Source: Lachnoclostridium sp. UBA7215
GTDB lineage: Bacteria > Bacillota > Clostridia > Lachnospirales > Lachnospiraceae
Direction: 5' to 3'
Assembly (NCBI GenBank): GCA_002490465.1
Contig: DKUB01000053.1
Coordinates: forward strand, 1 to 36,465
Length of the DNA stretch: 36,465 bases
The translations under genes and the position numbers were made by a program. Positions 32,079 through 36,465 of the stretch are shown piece by piece. How positions within the stretch are numbered: position 1 is the stretch's first letter; each line of letters starts with the position of its first letter. The notes under the pieces were generated by a model that was not told the DNA's origin, did no database searches, and saw only the letters and a list, made by a program, of their open reading frames with translations.

Positions 32079-32408
32079 ATGCAGGTTCGTTTTGGCAGAC
32101 GCAAAAAAATTCAGTTTACCGACAAAATACATCCAATGCAGGGGATTATAGCAGCATTGGTTGGTCTGGTATCCGTGGCCCTTTTATGTACTCTCTTTAT
32201 ACTTTCCTATCAATCAAAAGGGAATTCCGGCCTGTATATCGGATTCCTTGGCATGTTGGATCTTGCTGTCAGTGTAGTGGGATTCGTAATGGCAGTAAAA
32301 TGTTTTAAGAAAGAGGATATTTATATTCTCACCCCGACTCTCGGAGCAGTAATAAACGGGATGATGATTATCAGTTGTATGCTTCTGTATGTCATGGGAG
32401 CGGTTTAA
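32079..32408 (+). CDS. Small three-helix membrane protein, possibly DUF6142-like
   Basis: A 109-residue protein with a basic N-terminus (RFGRRKKIQFTDKIHPMQG) and three hydrophobic segments (about 22-44, 53-73, 86-107). I think this matches a small Lachnospiraceae-type family (DUF6142), from memory and not certain. The ATG at 32079 is favoured over 32076 because GGAGG at 32069-32073 then has a 5-base gap. It is last in the pheST-vanZ run and overlaps the convergent AP2 gene by 17 bp. Function unknown. Confidence 0.7.
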   Translation: MQVRFGRRKKIQFTDKIHPMQGIIAALVGLVSVALLCTLFILSYQSKGNSGLYIGFLGMLDLAVSVVGFVMAVKCFKKEDIYILTPTLGAVINGMMIISCMLLYVMGAV

Positions 32409-33183
32409 GGTTGTAAATCCGCTGCGAAATATTGATATTTTTGTAAATGCATTGATATTCTTCCTTTGATAAATTTTCAATATAGTTTACCGGATATTGT
32501 TTTTCGTATCCTTTTGTCAAAAGAACAGAAGCCGCTTTATTGTAGGCTATAGCAGCATCGATTTCGTCTTTATATCGTCCAACGGTAAAATATCCGTTCC
32601 AGTGTATCTTTGTTTCATAATAGGTTGTTCCTCTGTTTTCTTTTTTTGTGACTCCGTAAAAGCGGTTAATCACCTCGATATTTGAATAGCGGAAATCATT
32701 AGAATCGCCATTTATAAAACGGTAATCCCGATCTTTTATGGCGTGGTTTTTTATTCCGAACCGGGATAAAATATTAACCTGCATTCCGTAGTCGGCTACA
32801 AAAAGATGGCCGCCCCGTCTGCTGATTGTCCGGGTGGAATAATAGAATAAGTCATCAATATCAAATATCAGGTAATCGTCCGGTTCAAAAAAATAATAAA
32901 AATATCTCTTAAAAAGATAGATTGGTGTTTTGATATACATGCCGTTATCTCTGAAATTCAATAAAGAAACCCATTTCGAAAAGGGGAGTATATGTCCATC
33001 CTCATAAGACTCCAGAGAAATAGAGGGCTCATGGAGAAGGCGGCCTGCCTGTTCATAGGCGAGGGAGGCAGATTGCTCCGCAGCAAAGCTGCCAAGGCTG
33101 ATATGTTTGCCGTTATAAGTTATGGAACTGCGGAAATAAATGGTGCCGTCTTTCCGCACATTTTTGTATACACCTGGCAGCAT
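32392..33183 (-). CDS. AP2-domain protein with degenerate HNH core
   Basis: A 263-residue protein with two AP2-like DNA-binding repeats: about 3-50 (GVYKNVRKDGTIYFRSSITY) and about 175-222 (YGVTKKENRGTTYYETKIHW, then NGYFTVGRYKDEIDAAIAYN). Between them, residues about 147-174 (DYRFINGDSNDFRYSNIEVI) resemble the HNH-nuclease pattern HHIDGdxxNNxxxNLxxl, but the paired His are Tyr/Arg, so cleavage is unlikely. HNH-AP2 proteins are homing endonucleases of phages and mobile introns; this looks like a domesticated relative, perhaps now only DNA-binding. AAAGGA lies about 10 bases before the start. It is transcribed alone, convergent with the small membrane protein gene. Confidence 0.75.
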   Translation of the reverse strand: MLPGVYKNVRKDGTIYFRSSITYNGKHISLGSFAAEQSASLAYEQAGRLLHEPSISLESYEDGHILPFSKWVSLLNFRDNGMYIKTPIYLFKRYFYYFFEPDDYLIFDIDDLFYYSTRTISRRGGHLFVADYGMQVNILSRFGIKNHAIKDRDYRFINGDSNDFRYSNIEVINRFYGVTKKENRGTTYYETKIHWNGYFTVGRYKDEIDAAIAYNKAASVLLTKGYEKQYPVNYIENLSKEEYQCIYKNINISQRIYNLKPLP

Positions 33184-33235
33184 GGGACATATTCCTTTCT
33201 TAAAAGTTCTTAACTTATTTTAATAAAACCGAGGG

Positions 33236-33300
33236 AATATTGCAACAATATTACAAAAACGTAACAAAATTGTAATATTTTCGTAGCAACTGCATATACT
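33236..33300 (+). promoter_or_regulatory. Overlapping inverted repeats and possible promoter before the SleB-like gene
   Basis: Two inverted repeats share an arm: AATATTG-CAA-CAATATT (33236-33252) and AATATTACAA / TTGTAATATT (33247-33256 with 33270-33279). TTGTAA (33270-33275) and TATACT (33295-33300), 19 bases apart, are a possible promoter for the hydrolase gene. The shared arm could be an operator or a switching hairpin. Confidence 0.4.
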
Positions 33301-33327
33301 GATACTATAGAAAGGTGGTATTAGTGT

Positions 33328-34032
33328 ATGATTCAATGTAAGAACCGTTATGTTTATGTATTGTGGCTGTTCCTTGCAGCTGGATTATCCATAGGCTGGC
33401 AGTCAGAGGAAGCAGGCATGAATATAAGCAGGCTCACAGAAAACATCGGACAGAAGGTGGAAGCAATGTGCGTCATGGAAGAAAATAATTTGTTATTCCG
33501 CCAGGATATTGATGCAACATCACTTATTGAGAGACAACAAAATGAGCAGCGTGATGCGCAGGAGAGACAGCGTCTGCAGATATTGGAAGAAAAGATGAAG
33601 AGGGTGCAGAAGCAAAAAGCGAAGAAAAAGAAAAGGCAGAAAAGTGTTCCTGCTTCTGCAAGGACACACGACAGCCGGAAAATTCTTCTTCGTATTGTGG
33701 AGGCAGAAGCGGGTGACCAGAACATCCGAGGCAGGAGATTAGTTGCCAATGTTATATTAAATCGGGTAAAATCAAAAGAATTTCCAAATACTGTAAAAAA
33801 AGTTGTGTTTGCACCACGTCAGTTTTCTCCAATTAAAAATGGCAGCTATTATCGGGTAAAAGTCTCAAAAAAGACTAAAAGGGCAGTGGATCAGGCGTTA
33901 CAGGGTATTGATGATTCTAAAGGAGCGTTATATTTCATGTGGCGGGCTGGTGCAGATGAGGGCAATGCCAGCTGGTTTGACCGGGCGCTCAAGAAACTAT
34001 TTACTTACGGATGTCATGAATTTTTCCGATGA
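33328..34032 (+). CDS. SleB/CwlJ-type cell-wall hydrolase with signal anchor and coiled coil
   Basis: A 234-residue exported protein. It has a signal/anchor helix (about 8-24), a Gln/Glu/Lys/Arg-rich coiled coil (about 65-108) and a C-terminal Hydrolase_2 domain (about 117-234). That domain has LLRIVEAEAGDQNIRGRRLV, NVILNRVKSKEFPNTVKKVV, the FAPRQFSP segment, and ALYFMWRAGADEGNASWFDR. Glu125 in VEAEAG is the likely catalytic acid. SleB cuts cortex peptidoglycan in spore germination; vegetative relatives remodel wall. AAAGGTGG lies 11 bases before the start. Transcribed alone. Confidence 0.88.
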   Translation: MIQCKNRYVYVLWLFLAAGLSIGWQSEEAGMNISRLTENIGQKVEAMCVMEENNLLFRQDIDATSLIERQQNEQRDAQERQRLQILEEKMKRVQKQKAKKKKRQKSVPASARTHDSRKILLRIVEAEAGDQNIRGRRLVANVILNRVKSKEFPNTVKKVVFAPRQFSPIKNGSYYRVKVSKKTKRAVDQALQGIDDSKGALYFMWRAGADEGNASWFDRALKKLFTYGCHEFFR

Positions 34033-34051
34033 AAAATTAATTACTTATCCC

Positions 34052-34080
34052 TTGAAAAAGCGAATCAATCGTGCTATCCT
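34052..34080 (+). promoter_or_regulatory. Promoter of thrC-hisA
   Basis: TTGAAA (34052-34057), a 17-base spacer and TATCCT (34075-34080). The leader of about 55 bases shows no clear riboswitch or leader peptide. Confidence 0.6.
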
Positions 34081-34140
34081 TTAATCTGTGGCAAATTTAT
34101 TTGTGGTGATTTTAAATGAATGGCAAAGGATGGTAAGATT

Positions 34141-35622
34141 ATGGATATCATGTATAAGAGTACAAGAAGTGATTCAGAAAAAGTGACTGCCTCAGAGGCG
34201 ATTCTTAAAGGTCTGGCGGAGGATGGAGGCCTTTTTGTGCCGGATTCCATACCGGCGCTTTCTGTGCCGCTCTCAAAGTTGTCAGAAATGGATTATCAGG
34301 AGACGGCATATGAGGTAATGAAGCTGTTTTTCAGTGACTTTACAGAGGATGAACTGAAGGCATGTATCCGTGGTGCTTATGATTCTAAATTTGATACAGA
34401 TGAAATCGTGCCTGTGGTAGAAAAGGACGGCGTTTATTATCTTGAATTGTTTCATGGGAAAACAATTGCTTTCAAGGATATGGCGCTCTCAATTCTTCCT
34501 TTTTTAATGACGACAGCGGCGAAAAAAAACGGTGTAAAAAATGAAATTGTGATCCTCACAGCAACCTCAGGGGATACGGGAAAGGCAGCTCTTGCCGGAT
34601 TTGCAGATGTTGAGGGGACAAGCATTGTTGTTTTTTATCCGAAAGATGGAGTCAGTCCGATTCAGAAGAGGCAGATGGTAACACAAAAAGGTGCGAATAC
34701 ACATGTTATTGGAATTACTGGAAATTTTGATGATGCGCAGACTGGCGTAAAAAATATGTTCCACTCAAAGGAGCTGGCAGACAGAATGGCGCAGAAGGGA
34801 TATCAGTTTTCCTCTGCTAATTCCATTAACATTGGTCGCCTTGTTCCGCAGATTGTTTATTATGTGTATGCATATGGGAGATTGTTGAAACAGGGGGCTG
34901 TTGCAGAAGGTGAGACGGTCCAGGTGGTTGTTCCAACGGGGAATTTTGGAAACATTCTTGCAGCATATTATGCTAAAAATATGGGGCTTCCAATTGAGAC
35001 GCTGTTTTGTGCCTCCAATGAAAATAAAGTATTGTTTGACTTTTTTCAGACTGGAAAATATGACAGGAAAAGAGAATTTATACTGACCTCATCTCCCTCC
35101 ATGGATATATTGATTTCCAGTAACTTAGAGAGACTTATATACCGTATTGCCGGAGAAGATGCCGATAAGACAAGGGCGCTGATGGATGCTCTTTCTGAGA
35201 GCGGAGAATACGGAATTACAGATGAAATGAGAGAGAAGCTGGATTGTTTCCGCGGTGGTTTTGCCAGTGAGGAGCAGACATTTGAGACTATCCGGAGGGT
35301 GCATGATGCCACAGGTTATGTACTGGATCCGCATACTGCAGTTGCTGCCAGTGTATATTATGGCCAGGCGGCCGCCACAGGTAAAAAGACTCTTATTGCT
35401 TCTACGGCAAGTCCGTATAAATTTACAAGGAGCGTAATGGAGGCCATGGATAAAAAATACAGCGGTATGGATGATTTTGCTTTAGTGGATGAACTGAATC
35501 GGTTATCCGGGGTGAAAATACCAGAGGCCATTGAGGAGATACGGACGGCTCCGGTGCTGCATAATCAGGTTTGTGAGACGGAGGAAATGCAGGCCGCAGT
35601 AGAGCAGATTTTTGGGCTGTAG
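34141..35622 (+). CDS. thrC: Threonine synthase
   Basis: A 493-residue PLP enzyme that converts O-phosphohomoserine to threonine. It has the long-form ThrC start YKSTRSDSEKVTASEAIL and the PLP lysine Lys112 in IAFKDMALSI. It also has ATSGDTGKAALAGF for phosphate/cofactor binding and VVPTGNFGNILAAYYAKNMG. I chose the ATG at 34141 because AAAGGATGG lies 6 bases upstream; ATG 34120 would add seven residues with a poorer site. hisA begins 11 bp after its stop. Confidence 0.96.
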   Translation: MDIMYKSTRSDSEKVTASEAILKGLAEDGGLFVPDSIPALSVPLSKLSEMDYQETAYEVMKLFFSDFTEDELKACIRGAYDSKFDTDEIVPVVEKDGVYYLELFHGKTIAFKDMALSILPFLMTTAAKKNGVKNEIVILTATSGDTGKAALAGFADVEGTSIVVFYPKDGVSPIQKRQMVTQKGANTHVIGITGNFDDAQTGVKNMFHSKELADRMAQKGYQFSSANSINIGRLVPQIVYYVYAYGRLLKQGAVAEGETVQVVVPTGNFGNILAAYYAKNMGLPIETLFCASNENKVLFDFFQTGKYDRKREFILTSSPSMDILISSNLERLIYRIAGEDADKTRALMDALSESGEYGITDEMREKLDCFRGGFASEEQTFETIRRVHDATGYVLDPHTAVAASVYYGQAAATGKKTLIASTASPYKFTRSVMEAMDKKYSGMDDFALVDELNRLSGVKIPEAIEEIRTAPVLHNQVCETEEMQAAVEQIFGL

Positions 35623-35633
35623 GATGGCTTACT

Positions 35634-36422
35634 ATGGAATTCAGACCGTGTATTGATATTCATAATGGAAAAGTAAAGCAGATTGTCGGGGGAAGCCTGA
35701 ACGATGAGTCCGATTATGCAAAAGAAAATTTTGTGTCAGAAATGGAAGCGGCGGACTATGCGGCGCTGTACCGCAAAAAAGGCCTTCGCGGCGGGCATAT
35801 TATTCTCTTAAATGCAGCAGACAGTTCTTATTATAAAGCGGACCTGGCACAGGCAGAAAAAGCGCTGGCGGCCTGGCCGGATGCCCTGCAGATTGGCGGC
35901 GGCGTGACAGTGGACAATGCGGTGGCATTTCTTAATATGGGGGCGAGCCATGTCATTGTCACCTCCTATGTATTTGCCGGTGGAGAAATTCATTTTGACA
36001 GACTGGAACGGCTGGCAGAACAAATTGGAAAAAAGCACCTTGTGTTGGATTTGAGCTGTCGGATTCGTGATGGGAAATATTATGTGGTGACGGACCGCTG
36101 GCAGAAATTTACAACACAAGTGCTGGATGGCAGTCTCATACAGACACTCAGTGGATATTGTGATGAGTTTTTAGTTCACGCTGTTAATGTAGAGGGAACA
36201 GGTACCGGGGTGGACGAAGAATTATTACAGCTTTTAGCAGTGAAATGTCCGGTTCCGATTACTTATGCCGGCGGCATATCTTCAATAGAAGATATAGAGA
36301 AAATTGATAAAATAGGAAGAGGAAATATTAATTTTACGGTTGGAAGTGCACTGGATTTGTTTGGTGGTAGTCTTCCTTTTGATAAAATATGTCAAAATGT
36401 TACATTGCAACATGAAAAATAA
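35634..36422 (+). CDS. hisA: ProFAR isomerase, eukaryotic (HIS6) type
   Basis: A 262-residue TIM barrel for the fourth step of histidine synthesis, isomerisation of ProFAR to PRFAR. It resembles yeast HIS6 rather than the usual bacterial HisA: CIDIHNGKVKQIVGG at the N-terminus (Asp8 catalytic), the insertion around LVLDLSCRIRDGKYYVVTDR, and WQKFTT after it. Phosphate loops LQIGGGVT and ITYAGGIS are present. It pairs with thrC on one transcript and not with other his genes. The family is found in fungi, plants and some bacteria, so lateral transfer in its past is likely. No terminator is seen in the 43 bases remaining. Confidence 0.93.
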   Translation: MEFRPCIDIHNGKVKQIVGGSLNDESDYAKENFVSEMEAADYAALYRKKGLRGGHIILLNAADSSYYKADLAQAEKALAAWPDALQIGGGVTVDNAVAFLNMGASHVIVTSYVFAGGEIHFDRLERLAEQIGKKHLVLDLSCRIRDGKYYVVTDRWQKFTTQVLDGSLIQTLSGYCDEFLVHAVNVEGTGTGVDEELLQLLAVKCPVPITYAGGISSIEDIEKIDKIGRGNINFTVGSALDLFGGSLPFDKICQNVTLQHEK

Positions 36423-36465
36423 TAAAAAAATTAATACAAAAAACAACGAAAAAACGCTATTTCTG

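Overview
The window looks like chromosomal DNA of a gut-type Lachnospiraceae (Clostridia, Bacillota). Supporting signs are moderate G+C, strong GGAGG-type ribosome sites, TTGACA/TATAAT promoters, TTG starts, a T-box in front of pheST, DUF5685 and SpoIID/SleB-type cell-wall proteins, and plant-polysaccharide enzymes with lysine-rich bacterial Ig domains. The assignment rests on recognising gene families, not on a database search. No rRNA, tRNA, CRISPR array, complete insertion sequence or prophage was seen.

Layout. 1-1240: a MarR regulator and a broken MATE exporter with a clear promoter/operator. 1258-9411: a polysaccharide locus with a secreted GH10 xylanase, two AraC regulators and a giant secreted GH127-type beta-L-arabinofuranosidase. 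9507-13618: an isochorismatase-family amidohydrolase, a DUF3267 membrane zincin, a zinc-ribbon membrane protein and a PF09818 ABC-class ATPase behind a long leader. 13729-17109: a second GH127 protein, a paralogue of the first without signal peptide or wall-type Ig domains. 17175-18436: a truncated coiled-coil protein and a CDF metal exporter. 18629-23136: a tight operon of zinc-ribbon membrane protein, DUF5685, J-domain protein, polytopic membrane protein and a lipoprotein arylsulfate sulfotransferase. 23260-27603: fabH with an MTA/SAH-nucleosidase-like gene, a SpoIID/LytB protein and a YihY/BrkB protein. 27672-32408: T-box, pheS, pheT, a VanZ-like protein and a small membrane protein. 32392-36422: an AP2/degenerate-HNH protein, a SleB-like hydrolase, thrC and a eukaryotic-type hisA.

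Functional picture. GH10 would cut the xylan backbone outside the cell. The secreted GH127 protein would remove L-arabinofuranose from side chains, and the cytoplasmic GH127 paralogue could finish imported oligosaccharides. The two AraC proteins are natural candidate regulators. The rest is mostly housekeeping (phenylalanyl-tRNA charging, threonine and histidine synthesis, fatty-acid initiation) and envelope functions.

The most unusual signal is a pair of homologous, highly structured elements (4788-4970 minus strand, 18487-18628 plus strand). Each lies directly against the ribosome-binding site of an unrelated gene. They share three hairpins with compensatory base changes and a loop word complementary to the sequence beside the Shine-Dalgarno. 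They could be an undescribed cis-regulatory RNA family or a mobile 5'-UTR repeat. Other points of note are terminators whose 3' arm is the next gene's Shine-Dalgarno, a perfect palindrome inside the fabH promoter, and an AP2-HNH-AP2 protein that has lost its nuclease residues.
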